Shown here one piece after another: positions 19,835-28,509 of a DNA stretch of 64,000 bases (within the stretch, counting starts at the first letter, position 1; each line of letters opens with the position of its first letter). Below the pieces are notes generated by a model, which searched no databases, was not told the origin of the DNA, and saw only the letters and a list, made by a program, of their open reading frames with translations. Source of the DNA: Candidatus Nitrospira neomarina (lineage in GTDB: Bacteria; Nitrospirota; Nitrospiria; Nitrospirales; UBA8639); assembly GCF_032051675.1 (NCBI RefSeq), contig NZ_CP116968.1:2356001-2420000 (forward strand), given 5' to 3'. The translations under genes and the position numbers were made by a program.

Positions 19835-19965
19835 GAAGGTCGAGTCAGCAGGAACTATCCAAAATACATGACCAGTTGTGGGACCTTTTCCAAAATGAAA
19901 ATATCGTATTGCACGACTTTCCCCAGAATCTGACCCCGAATCGTGATTGAACGAAACCTCTTCTC

Positions 19966-21279
19966 CTAATCGCCGTGGGGTGTGTTCATAGGCTGAGCAT
20001 TTTCTTTGGTTTTAGGGTACTTCTTCAATTCTTCTCTCGTGGCCCCCTGAACGAGATCTGTGGGTGAGGACAAACGCAAGTAACTGCCCATGCCAAATTG
20101 GGTATTCTTATCAAATGTGAGGTTGGCCATCACCGAATCCCCTTTTATTCTGCCTAAGGTCGTTCGGGCCTCATCGTGCGAACTGGCATGAACTTCAAAG
20201 ATGTTGGTTGTAGCCCGCTCGGGGGTCATGAGATGTTCAAAAATCTGCCGTCGTGGATTGCCGACGGCCACGGGCCACACAACGGGAATTAACACATGGA
20301 GTTTGTCCCACTCTTTCGGACCTAACTCTTTTTTCCATTGGCTCATTGCGCTCAACCCCGCTTGTACCTGCAGTTCCACGGCGGTTTTCATGGCCTCCGC
20401 AACATAAGGGATTATTTTGTGAGAAAACGCACGATAAGACTGTTCATCACCGGAGCCATTTTCAATACAATCACGTAAATATTCATTCACCATATCCAAC
20501 ATCTTCATGGCTCTCATCGAGGTAGCTTGACCAATATCACTTTTCCCTAAATGTTCTTTGATGTTTTCAACATGTGTTTTATATTTAATCAGAGGTTCTT
20601 CCCATCCCTCAGGTCGATTGGCCACATTGTCAAAGTAGGGAGAAATTAAAATAAAGACTCCCATTGGAATGTGCGCAAGGATCTTTTCCATCTCATACCT
20701 GACGGAAGTCGGCGTGACGGATTCGACGGGACGGTCTCTTCGGTACAGGTAATAGGTACTGCCAACCCCCTCTTTTCCCGGTTCATAGTCACTCGCAATG
20801 ATCACCGGGTAAATATTCTGACCAACATTTCGGATGAAATTTTGATAATTGTTTTTCCTGAACCAATCCATATTGCGCAAGGCTTCATATGTTTGTTTTT
20901 TGAAATGAGCGGCGTCTGCCCCCGCACCAGCTGGTTCGGCTCCTTCTTCATCGACATTGGGCCGCACACCTTTATAATCCATATACTCCACTGTCTTATC
21001 TCCCGCGTACGAAACACTGTCCATCAAGAATTTTTTATACTCCTCGTCTTTTTCAAGTTCCAGAAGGGCTTTAAAATATTCCTGATCGCCCTCCGGGTAA
21101 TCCTCTTTCGATTGTGAAAAAACCGGGCTAGGTAATAGGGTTTGAATAAACAACTCGATCCCCCAGATCAAAGCAAACAAAATCCTCTTGTTCCTCATGA
21201 AGTGACAATGTTGGAAAAATGGATATAAGGAATGGCTTGCGATTAGTGTCTGGCGTTTCTTGTGAAGCTTTTGCAACAT
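19966..21279 (-). CDS. secreted protein of unknown function
   Basis: The start at 21279 is chosen because GGGAG lies five nt upstream; an ATG at 21198 would leave a more standard signal peptide. The protein (437 residues from 21279) has one hydrophobic export segment (ILFALIWGIELFIQTLL) ending near VFSQ, then a soluble, mostly helical domain rich in Lys, Glu, Tyr and Met. Visible blocks are FKALLELEKDEEYKKFL, a Gly/Ala/Glu linker (EEGAEPAGAGADAA), YEALRNMDWFRKNNYQNF, IPYVAEAMKTAVELQVQAG and VWPVAVGNPRRQIFEHL. No family is recognised. Its nearest neighbours are repeats and unrelated genes. Confidence 0.75.
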   Translation of the reverse strand: MLQKLHKKRQTLIASHSLYPFFQHCHFMRNKRILFALIWGIELFIQTLLPSPVFSQSKEDYPEGDQEYFKALLELEKDEEYKKFLMDSVSYAGDKTVEYMDYKGVRPNVDEEGAEPAGAGADAAHFKKQTYEALRNMDWFRKNNYQNFIRNVGQNIYPVIIASDYEPGKEGVGSTYYLYRRDRPVESVTPTSVRYEMEKILAHIPMGVFILISPYFDNVANRPEGWEEPLIKYKTHVENIKEHLGKSDIGQATSMRAMKMLDMVNEYLRDCIENGSGDEQSYRAFSHKIIPYVAEAMKTAVELQVQAGLSAMSQWKKELGPKEWDKLHVLIPVVWPVAVGNPRRQIFEHLMTPERATTNIFEVHASSHDEARTTLGRIKGDSVMANLTFDKNTQFGMGSYLRLSSPTDLVQGATREELKKYPKTKENAQPMNTPHGD

Positions 21280-21394
21280 AGGAACTCCCGATTCAAAAAG
21301 AATGAAAAGAAATTTCAACGCACATTTCCAGCCTATTTTTGGGAAGATCCCTACAAATAGTCAATTGACCGTTGCCAGATCTTACTTAAACAAA

Positions 21395-21482
21395 TTGTCA
21401 TGCTGAGCAACGCGAAGCATCTGGCTAAGCCAAAGCCTGATTGAGCTGGGCTCAGATCCTTCGTTCCTCTCAGGATGACAAG
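21395..21482. repeat. dispersed palindromic repeat, copy C
   Basis: Inverted ends TTGTCATGCTGAG and CTCAGGATGACAAG enclose an AGCATCTGG...CAGATCCTTCG core. It is nearly identical to copy D 210 nt downstream. Confidence 0.82.
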
Positions 21483-21607
21483 AAGAAGCACGAAGTCTTC
21501 CACCGCCTGTCCTGAGCTTGACCGAAGTTAATCAGATAAATCTTGCTAGGGAACATTGAACGTCTGAAGATGAAAAGAGGACCGGGTGGGAGACACCCTC
21601 AAGGGAA

Positions 21608-21695
21608 TTGTCATGCTGAGCATCGCGAAGCATCTGGATGAGCCAATGCCTGGGTGAGCTGGGCTCAGATCCTTCGTTCCTCTCAGGATGACAAG
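21608..21695. repeat. dispersed palindromic repeat, copy D
   Basis: It has the same ends and core as copy C (TTGTCATGCTGAG ... CTCAGGATGACAAG) and is followed by similar flanking sequence (GCCTGTTCTGAACTTG here, GCCTGTCCTGAGCTTG after copy C). The 215-nt unit therefore looks duplicated in tandem. Confidence 0.82.
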
Positions 21696-21867
21696 AAGAG
21701 GAAGTTTTATAGCGCCTGTTCTGAACTTGGCCAAAGGGAGAAAATATGACTGAAGTTTTTCGGTGATCATTAAAAATGAGTATCCTTTGGTCAGCCGCAA
21801 TTGGTATACACTATTGAACCCTTTTGGGCATGCAAGTCATCAACGTGAACTTCCCGGATCAAGCCCC

Positions 21868-23205
21868 ATGATACCGTTGTGTCTGAGAACTCTCTTCCTG
21901 TTAATCCTGCTGGTCCCTCCAACCATGGCCAAGGGGCAGGAGGTTGACTGGATGGCGACTGTCGGCGAGGCCAAGGAAACCTTGCAGCGCTATCTTCAAT
22001 TCGACACCACCAACCCGCCGGGGAATGTCACGGAGGCAGCCGGATTCCTTCAGGCTATTCTCGAGAAAGAGGGACTCACGGTCACGCGGTACGAAGCTGC
22101 ACCGGACAAAATCAATCTATTAGCTCGTCTCAAGGGCACGGGGAAGGCCAAGCCTATTCTGTTGCTCCATCACATGGATGTCGTGCCTGCAGACGCGAGT
22201 CGCTGGGATGGCGTCGATCCTTTTGGTGGCGAGATGAAAGACGGCCACATCTGGGGCCGTGGGGCGATCGACATGAAAGGCACGGGTGTGCTTCAACTCT
22301 ACGCCTTTCTGACGCTGGCGCGGCAGAAGATTCCACTCGACCGCGATATCATTTTCATGGCGGTGAACGACGAAGAAATCGGCGGGACGATGGGCACGCG
22401 CTATATGCTCGACCACCACTATGAGGCACTCGATCCCGAGTACGTTCTGGACGAGGGAGGGTTCGGCAGTCGAGAAATTTTCGTGGACGGGAAGTTGGTT
22501 TTCGGCATTTCCGTGGCGGAGAAGCGGGCGCTCTGGCTCCGTGTGACAGCCCGCGGAACTGCCGGTCACGGCTCTCAACCGCATGATCAGAATCCGAATG
22601 ACAAGTTGCTCCAGGCGCTCACGAGGCTTTTCAGCAAGCCGTTTCCGACGATTCCCAATCCTGTCCTTGACGCGCTCGAGACCCGGCTCGGCCCACTTAC
22701 ACCAAACCAGTTCACGAACGCCATCCGGCAGACGACGGTCTCGCTCACCTCGCTTCGGTCCGGTGTGGGCGATCCGCCCAAGGCAAATGTGATTCCCTCG
22801 CTGGCCACTGCGACTCTCGATACCCGATTGCTGCCGGGCATGGATGCCGAAGCTTTTCTGTCGGAATTGAAGTCCAGACTTGGAGATGAGATCGACGTGG
22901 AAGTGATCCACCCGGCGAGCGAGTCTGTCGTAACACCTCATGACACCGAAATGTTTCGAGCGCTGTCCAACGCCATCACACGGCACCATCCCGACGCGAC
23001 CGTCGTACCGATGATTATTCCTTACGGAACCGATTCGAGGATGTTTCGTCTACGCGGAGCCAAATGCTATGGCATCCTCCCCCTCGTGCTCAGCACTGAA
23101 CTTGCCACGTCCATCCATGGTGACACTGAGCGAATCCCTGTCGACCAATTCGAGACGGGAATCCGTATCTATTACGAGAGCCTGGTTGAAGCGGCCGCCC
23201 GCTAG
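21868..23205 (+). CDS. secreted M20/M25/M40-family metallopeptidase
   Basis: The start at 21868 gives a 445-residue protein with a clear signal peptide (MIPLCLRTLFLLILLV, cleavage near AKGQ). It shows the metal-binding series of M20 enzymes: HHMDVVPA, GRGAIDMKG, NDEEIGG and DEGGFGS, a dimerisation domain (about 205-315) and a C-terminal HGDTERIP near the end. These are dinuclear zinc carboxypeptidases or deacylases working on short peptides or N-acyl amino acids. A periplasmic site is inferred. Codon use looks more GC-rich than in its neighbours, so transfer from another genome is possible. Repeats C and D lie directly upstream. Confidence 0.9.
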   Translation: MIPLCLRTLFLLILLVPPTMAKGQEVDWMATVGEAKETLQRYLQFDTTNPPGNVTEAAGFLQAILEKEGLTVTRYEAAPDKINLLARLKGTGKAKPILLLHHMDVVPADASRWDGVDPFGGEMKDGHIWGRGAIDMKGTGVLQLYAFLTLARQKIPLDRDIIFMAVNDEEIGGTMGTRYMLDHHYEALDPEYVLDEGGFGSREIFVDGKLVFGISVAEKRALWLRVTARGTAGHGSQPHDQNPNDKLLQALTRLFSKPFPTIPNPVLDALETRLGPLTPNQFTNAIRQTTVSLTSLRSGVGDPPKANVIPSLATATLDTRLLPGMDAEAFLSELKSRLGDEIDVEVIHPASESVVTPHDTEMFRALSNAITRHHPDATVVPMIIPYGTDSRMFRLRGAKCYGILPLVLSTELATSIHGDTERIPVDQFETGIRIYYESLVEAAAR

Positions 23206-23365
23206 GTCTTGGTTATCCCTCCGATATTGTGATGTCCCCACCGCTGGTCATGTGCCCTTCTAGCGGTCCTTCATGACCTGACCACGCATTCGATACCCTC
23301 CGGCGCTCAGCATTCACGGCGCCGTCCATCTATTCCCAAGCCACTGAACATTTCCCCTTCATCGA

Positions 23366-24175
23366 TCAGGCACATTGTTTAAGGGGCCAGGGATCTAGAG
23401 GCTCCGGGTCGGACTGCTCCATGTAGGGTTGCAACGCCTCGCGGACTTTGGTTCGTGCCCGATGTAATAATACCCGTTGATTCGTATCGGAAAGATTGAG
23501 CATGCTGCACACTTCCTCAGACTCAAAGCCCTCAACATCCCGGAGGAGGATGACTTTGCGTTGCATGGCAGGAAGCCTGTGAATGGCTCCGGCAATTCGG
23601 TGAATGAGTTCCTTGTTCATGATCTGTTGATCCGCTGGAACATCGGGTTGAGACGACGTCCTATTTAAACAAGACCCGGGCCACGCCTCACCACCCAGGG
23701 CGATCATGTTTTCAAATGATTCCGCCCCCCCCTGTTCAGTCCCGTCTGATTTCCCGGGAAATTCCACATACCGGCTTTCCCGCACTCCCTGGGTTTTAGC
23801 CCGGTTCATAAGGATCCGAAACATCCAGGTTTTGAGCGATGAACGCCCTTCAAACCGGTGAATCCCCTCTAACACAGCCACCCAGGTGTCCTGGACCACC
23901 TCTTCGGCCACCGCTTCGCAATGAACGAATGTCATGGCCACACGGAGTAATGGGGAATGAAATCGCTCGACGAGCTCAGAAAAAGCATGTTCCTCTCCCC
24001 GCTTGATGGCCTCTACTAAAATCGCTTCGGCACTTCCAGCCTTGATGCCAACCAGCGATTGCGACGTATCCGATTCCTCGACACCCATGACAGAAGTCAT
24101 GAGACGTTCGGAACGATCAACCAAATGCTGGACAACAGGCAACACGTCAACGCAATTAGCCATGGCAGTATTCAT
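23366..24175 (-). CDS. ECF-type RNA polymerase sigma factor
   Basis: The 269-residue sigma factor has an N-terminal extension of about 65 residues. Region 2 follows (FSELVERFHSPLLRVAM, VVQDTWVAVLEGIHRFEG, LKTWMFRILMNRA), then a long acidic linker and region 4 (LPAMQRKVILLRDVEGFESE, LNLSDTNQRVLLHRARTKVR). GAGGAG precedes the ATG at good spacing. It starts 11 nt after the STAS-domain gene on the same strand, so the two form an operon. No anti-sigma gene with a zinc motif is adjacent, so control may run through the STAS protein or an unlinked regulator. Confidence 0.92.
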   Translation of the reverse strand: MNTAMANCVDVLPVVQHLVDRSERLMTSVMGVEESDTSQSLVGIKAGSAEAILVEAIKRGEEHAFSELVERFHSPLLRVAMTFVHCEAVAEEVVQDTWVAVLEGIHRFEGRSSLKTWMFRILMNRAKTQGVRESRYVEFPGKSDGTEQGGAESFENMIALGGEAWPGSCLNRTSSQPDVPADQQIMNKELIHRIAGAIHRLPAMQRKVILLRDVEGFESEEVCSMLNLSDTNQRVLLHRARTKVREALQPYMEQSDPEPLDPWPLKQCA

Positions 24176-24186
24176 GACAAACTCCT

Positions 24187-24456
24187 CTATGATGTAATTT
24201 GAGTAAATAAGACATGATGAATAAACAGTGGACAGCTTGATAACACGCAGCCCTTGTCGAGAATCCCTCGAATCATGTGGACGCCTTCGGGTTCAACAAA
24301 GGTGACTTCAGATAAATCCAGTGCAACAATTTTCCCTTCGGCCAACAGGTTCTTGAATTCGGTTTCCATCACCTCGATCCAATCTGAAACGATCCGACCT
24401 TCAACTTTCATCGTCGTGTGCTTTTCTGCGGTATCCATCAGAGTAATTCGAATCAT
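24187..24456 (-). CDS. STAS-domain protein, anti-sigma-antagonist-like
   Basis: The start at 24456 follows AAGGAA; an upstream ATG at 24495 has weaker support. The 89-residue product has the STAS pattern: a strand (MKVEGRI), a helix, the strand KIVALDLSEVTFVEPEG and a second helix. In true anti-sigma antagonists the segment after the third strand carries a phosphorylated Ser or Thr. Here that place reads FVEPEGVHMI with no Ser or Thr, so phospho-switching is doubtful. The Cys-rich tail (GCVLSSCPLF) is odd. It is the first gene of the STAS-sigma pair. Confidence 0.75.
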   Translation of the reverse strand: MIRITLMDTAEKHTTMKVEGRIVSDWIEVMETEFKNLLAEGKIVALDLSEVTFVEPEGVHMIRGILDKGCVLSSCPLFIHHVLFTQITS

Positions 24457-24529
24457 CGGTATTTCCTTCTGCTCGATTGTGTTCAAGGTCTTCATGATCT
24501 ATGGCATTTCGCAACCTTGATGCCAAAAT

Positions 24530-24568
24530 AAAACCGGCCACAGAGATCCCCTCTAAGTGGCCGGTTTT
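24530..24568 (-). terminator. Rho-independent terminator, probably bidirectional
   Basis: A perfect 12-bp inverted repeat (AAAACCGGCCAC/GTGGCCGGTTTT) with a 15-nt loop and T-rich flanks. It should end transcription of the sigma-54 activator gene before the STAS-sigma operon. Confidence 0.88.
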
Positions 24569-24627
24569 GATAATGTTTCTTTCGAATTACCCGTTACATG
24601 TCATCCTGGCTTTCGGTTAAATCAATT

Positions 24628-24660
24628 CCCAATATATTGGGACCTTCCCAACATATTGGG
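24628..24660. repeat. pair of near-identical 14-nt palindromes
   Basis: CCCAATATATTGGG (24628-24641) and CCCAACATATTGGG (24647-24660) lie 19 nt apart, centre to centre, just beyond the activator stop codon. Paired dyads like this usually bind a dimeric regulator or form short hairpins; neither is proven. Confidence 0.6.
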
Positions 24661-24669
24661 AAAATATTC

Positions 24670-27534
24670 CTATTTCTTCCGGGAAAGACCCAATTTTTTC
24701 ATTCGAGCTTCCAATGTTGTAGGCCTGAGTCCCAACAGTACCGCTGCACCGCCAGGACCGCTGATCTTCCATCCCACCTGCTCCAGAACCTGTTCGATAT
24801 GTCGCCGCTCACAGGCCTCTAACGTCAACACTTCTTCATTTTCACCAGCGTCTCCTACGGGTTGGGAATCAATCGTGATGGTTTGCAGACTCTTTCCTTC
24901 CGACAAAATAACGGCCCGCTCAATCACATGCTCCAACTCCCGAATATTCCCCGGCCAGCCGTATGAGATAAGCGTCTTCTGGAATATCTCGGGAATACCG
25001 GTAATTTTTTTCCCCATGCGGGCAGCATATTTCTGCACGAAGTATTCCGCTAACAGGGGAATATCTTCTTTCCGTTCCCGGAGGGAGGGAAGCGCGAGAG
25101 GAAAGACATTTAACCGGTAATATAAGTCCGGTCGAAATCTCCCTGCCCGTGTTTCCTGAGCTAACTCCCGATTCGTCGCCGCAATCACGCGAACGTGCAC
25201 CTGAATGGTTTTCGTTCCGCCCACCCGCTCAAATTCCCCTTCTTGTAGGACCCGCAACAGTTTGGATTGCACATCCAAGGGAATTTCCCCTATTTCATCA
25301 AGGAAGATGGTGCCCCCATCCGCTAATTCAAATCGGCCGATCTTTCGACTTAGCGCTCCCGTAAATGCTCCCTTTTCGTGTCCGAATAATTCGCTCTCGA
25401 TCAACCCTGACGGAATGGCCGCGCAGTTCACCTTGACCAACGGTTTGGTCTTGCGGGGACTCAAATTGTGAATAGCCCGCGCCATAAGTTCTTTGCCCGT
25501 TCCCGTTTCCCCGGTAATCAGAACTGTGGAATCGGTCGGCGCCACACGCTCCACATTTCGTAACACGGTCTTGAGGGCAGGTGATTCCCCAATTAACTCC
25601 TCGAAGTTGTGTACGCTCTGGATTTCTTCTCTGAGGTAGGTATTCTGCGCCTCAAGTTTGGCCTTCTCCTGTTCCATCAGAATGCGATCGGTAATATCCA
25701 GGAACATCGTGCGGGTGTACTTTTCGCTGGGGTCGGGCTTTGACCACCATTGGATCCATAACGGCTTGCCGTTATCCTTGCGGCGGAGCTCCAGTACGAC
25801 TCCGCCCGTGTCCGTGCCGCGACCCATAGCCGCAAGCGCATCCTGTAAGCGTCGCTGGGCATCAGGCGTGTCGGGAATGAATGTTTTTCCGAAGGTGTGA
25901 GGAACCTCTTCGGGCGTGATTCCCAGGATGTTCATCGCCGCACGATTGGCGCGGATAAAACGGGTATCCACTCCCTCATGGACATAGGCAATCGGAGCCT
26001 CGTCAAATAAATCCCGCAAACGCTCTTCGTTTTCGGCCAGCCGGGCATGGATGGTTTGGCGCTCCAATTCCGCTCCCGCCCTCGCGCCGAAAATTCGAAA
26101 GAGGGGGAGCAGCCGGGCATCCATGGGCATCGGACGCACGTCCAACGCGGCCAGATGTCCGAGCACGTCACCAGCCTGATTCACTAAGGGGATGGCCAGG
26201 TAACTTTCGGCTCCTAATTCAACCAACCCTTCTTCGTGCGGAAACAACTGTTGAATACGTTCCGGAAAATGACAGATCTCCCCGGCTAACACCTGTTTAC
26301 AGGGGCTATGCTCCAATTCATATTCAAAATTCGGTAGAAACCCTTCGCCTGTCCAGAAAGCCAGTGTGCGCACCTTGGTCTCGTTCGGGATCATTTCGGA
26401 CACGAAGGCATAACGCACGTCCAGGGCAGATGCCAAATTCTTCACGAGTGATTGGAAAAATTGATCACCGGTGGTCGCGGCCGTGCCCTCCACGATTTTT
26501 CTCAGGATCAACTCTCCGCGATGAACACTTTCCTCCAGGCGCATTCGGGCCAACTCGGTGGCCGCGCGTGCCGCGAATATTTTAAAGATGGAATAATCTT
26601 GCGGACTCGCCGACATCGGTTTGACATCAAGAGCCGCCAAATGCCCCAGCACGGTTCCATCGGAAGCAATCAATGGAATGGCCAGATACCCTTCCGCTTG
26701 TAATTCCACCAATGCCTGATCATTGGGAAACAGGGTTTGGACTCCGTGAGCGAAATGACAAATTTCGCCACGAATGACTTTTTCACAAGGCGTTCCCGCC
26801 AAATCATATTCAAAATTTTCGATAAACTTCTGTCCCTCCCAAAACGCCAGAGTCTTCACCCTGGTCCCTTCCTTGAGAAGTTCTCCCACAAAGGCGTACC
26901 GGACTCCGAGGGCGGCCGCCAGATTACGCGCCAGGGCTTGGAAAAACGCTTCTCCGGATGTCGTCGCGGTACCTTCATCCACCAAGCGAAGAATGAGATT
27001 ACTTTTTCGCAAGGCCTGATCCAGCCGGGCGCGTTCAATTTCCGCGACGAGACGACTCGCAAAGATTCGCATGACGGAGGCCGTCTCCTCCGTTTGAGGC
27101 ATCGGCTTGTCGTCCAGAACGGCCAAATGTCCCACAACCGTATTCGAGGAATCGATCAACGGGACGCCATAATAACTGGTGACATTCCATTCTTTGATCA
27201 ATGGACCGGCAGGATAGAGGGCAGCAAGATTTTCAGGATGGTGAACGATGTTTCGATTCAGCACAGACTCACAAGGCCCCCCCGGCAATACTGGAAACCG
27301 GGAAAGCAATCCATGGGGAGACCATCCGGCTTTCAACTGGTAACACCCTTCGGTCTCGGTTAACTCGGACACGTAGGCATATTGCACGCCAAGCGATTTG
27401 GCCAACTGCTCAATGAGCGATTCAAAGAAACGTTCACCCGTCTGAGTCTCAACGCCCTGAACGATATTGTGTAACGTCTGATCTTTGGCAGATGACAAAA
27501 GGGGAGAAGTTGAGGTGGTGAGTGCTTCGGCCAT
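24670..27534 (-). CDS. sigma-54-dependent activator with three GAF domains and a PAS domain
   Basis: The 954-residue enhancer-binding protein has three tandem GAF domains (about 20-175, 180-345, 345-515) sharing repeated blocks such as FLxxFEYxLxxSPCxxV and [16 protein letters not shown] domain (about 520-635) follows, then a coiled linker and an AAA+ domain with Walker A GETGTGKE near residue 675, the sigma-54-contacting GAFTGA loop and [14 protein letters not shown] Fis-type HTH lies at the end ([18 protein letters not shown]). It activates RpoN promoters in response to a ligand or redox state sensed by the GAF units, as in FhlA and NorR. It is transcribed divergently from the alternative oxidase gene, which makes that gene a candidate target. 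No -24/-12 element was found upstream of it. Confidence 0.95.
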   Translation of the reverse strand: MAEALTTSTSPLLSSAKDQTLHNIVQGVETQTGERFFESLIEQLAKSLGVQYAYVSELTETEGCYQLKAGWSPHGLLSRFPVLPGGPCESVLNRNIVHHPENLAALYPAGPLIKEWNVTSYYGVPLIDSSNTVVGHLAVLDDKPMPQTEETASVMRIFASRLVAEIERARLDQALRKSNLILRLVDEGTATTSGEAFFQALARNLAAALGVRYAFVGELLKEGTRVKTLAFWEGQKFIENFEYDLAGTPCEKVIRGEICHFAHGVQTLFPNDQALVELQAEGYLAIPLIASDGTVLGHLAALDVKPMSASPQDYSIFKIFAARAATELARMRLEESVHRGELILRKIVEGTAATTGDQFFQSLVKNLASALDVRYAFVSEMIPNETKVRTLAFWTGEGFLPNFEYELEHSPCKQVLAGEICHFPERIQQLFPHEEGLVELGAESYLAIPLVNQAGDVLGHLAALDVRPMPMDARLLPLFRIFGARAGAELERQTIHARLAENEERLRDLFDEAPIAYVHEGVDTRFIRANRAAMNILGITPEEVPHTFGKTFIPDTPDAQRRLQDALAAMGRGTDTGGVVLELRRKDNGKPLWIQWWSKPDPSEKYTRTMFLDITDRILMEQEKAKLEAQNTYLREEIQSVHNFEELIGESPALKTVLRNVERVAPTDSTVLITGETGTGKELMARAIHNLSPRKTKPLVKVNCAAIPSGLIESELFGHEKGAFTGALSRKIGRFELADGGTIFLDEIGEIPLDVQSKLLRVLQEGEFERVGGTKTIQVHVRVIAATNRELAQETRAGRFRPDLYYRLNVFPLALPSLRERKEDIPLLAEYFVQKYAARMGKKITGIPEIFQKTLISYGWPGNIRELEHVIERAVILSEGKSLQTITIDSQPVGDAGENEEVLTLEACERRHIEQVLEQVGWKISGPGGAAVLLGLRPTTLEARMKKLGLSRKK

Positions 27535-27822
27535 AGCACCCTCCTTTGGATAGAAAACAGCCGGTCATACACACGTGAGCGAGGGAATGTGAACCCCGGT
27601 CACACAATGGGACTCTATTATCCATAAACAAATGCAGAAATGGAATACTTATCTTTGTTCCTGGCTTCGGGTTCAGCCGGGTGGGTGTACCAATTGGCTT
27701 ACTTTTCTCTCCCTTTTCCCTGTTCAACTGTAATACCAAGCCTCCATCGTCTGACTAACGGGGAAAATTTCCTGGTGACATCTCACCCGGGATCACCAAA
27801 AACCATCGACTTCATTATTACT

Positions 27823-28473
27823 ATGCTTTCCCACGAACAACTCCATAAAGAACAACAGAATTCGCTCGCCAGCCCGCCGATCCGTTATGGAATGCTCGCG
27901 AAAATCCTGTTTTTGACCATGGATATCGTGTACGGGCGTAAGCGAACCTGGAACAAATTTAAAATTTTGGAGCTCATCGCACGAGTTCCTTATCAGGCCT
28001 GGGAACACGTCGCCTATATTGCCATCACCCATTCCTACCACCAGGCGGACTTCGCCCGCCGCATCTACGAGAGAATCCAGGAATCCCGGCACCAGCAGGA
28101 CAATGAACAATGGCACTTGCTCATCCTGGAGGAATGGATTCATCGCCGCGGCATCCGTGAGGGGTTCCTGCGACACCGTCTGATCCCCCAAGTCATCGCC
28201 TTTGTCTACTACCACATCAGTTGGTTGTTATACGTCATCAACCCGTCTCTCAGTTATCGATTGAATATGGAATTTGAAGACCATGCCGAACGTGAATATA
28301 TGAGATTCGTGCAGGAGCATCCGGAATTCGATCGGGAACCGTTTATGAGTTGCTTCAAACAGGAATTCGGAAATTTTGACACGATGGGGGACGTTCTCCG
28401 CCAGATCGGATTCGACGAGCGCATGCACAAAGAGGACAGCTTGAAAAAAATTGAACAGGCACGGTTCACGTAA
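27823..28473 (+). CDS. diiron alternative oxidase (AOX/PTOX family)
   Basis: The 216-residue protein (start at 27823) carries all six carboxylate/histidine ligands of alternative oxidases in order: E50 (LELIARVPY), E95 and H98 (NEQWHL), E152 (EFEDHAEREY), and E199 and H202 (FDERMHKED). Their spacing is close to that of known AOX. The segments between them form the amphipathic helices that bind the membrane face, and there is no signal peptide. AOX oxidises quinol and reduces O2 to water without pumping protons, bypassing cytochrome oxidases. The lipoprotein gene follows by 36 nt, and the triple-GAF activator is divergent. The start is uncertain because a longer frame extends upstream to 27640. 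Confidence 0.88.
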   Translation: MLSHEQLHKEQQNSLASPPIRYGMLAKILFLTMDIVYGRKRTWNKFKILELIARVPYQAWEHVAYIAITHSYHQADFARRIYERIQESRHQQDNEQWHLLILEEWIHRRGIREGFLRHRLIPQVIAFVYYHISWLLYVINPSLSYRLNMEFEDHAEREYMRFVQEHPEFDREPFMSCFKQEFGNFDTMGDVLRQIGFDERMHKEDSLKKIEQARFT

Positions 28474-28509
28474 TTATCTTCCGCCTTGCAGCGAATCACA
28501 CACAATCTC

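Noticed and set aside
19603-19950. 115-codon frame overlapping the ASPIC/UnbV-like remnant
   Set aside because: Its N-terminal half is Pro/Arg-rich and looks like an alternative frame of the remnant. Only the last third has ordinary composition, which is not enough to call a gene.
22120-22989. 289-codon open frame on the minus strand inside the M20 peptidase gene
   Set aside because: It lies wholly antisense to a gene with clear catalytic motifs, has Arg/His-rich composition and arises from the biased codon use of that gene.
27541-27822. Search for a sigma-54 promoter upstream of the alternative oxidase
   Set aside because: The closest GG/GC pair (near 27660) has the wrong spacing, so no -24/-12 promoter is claimed.
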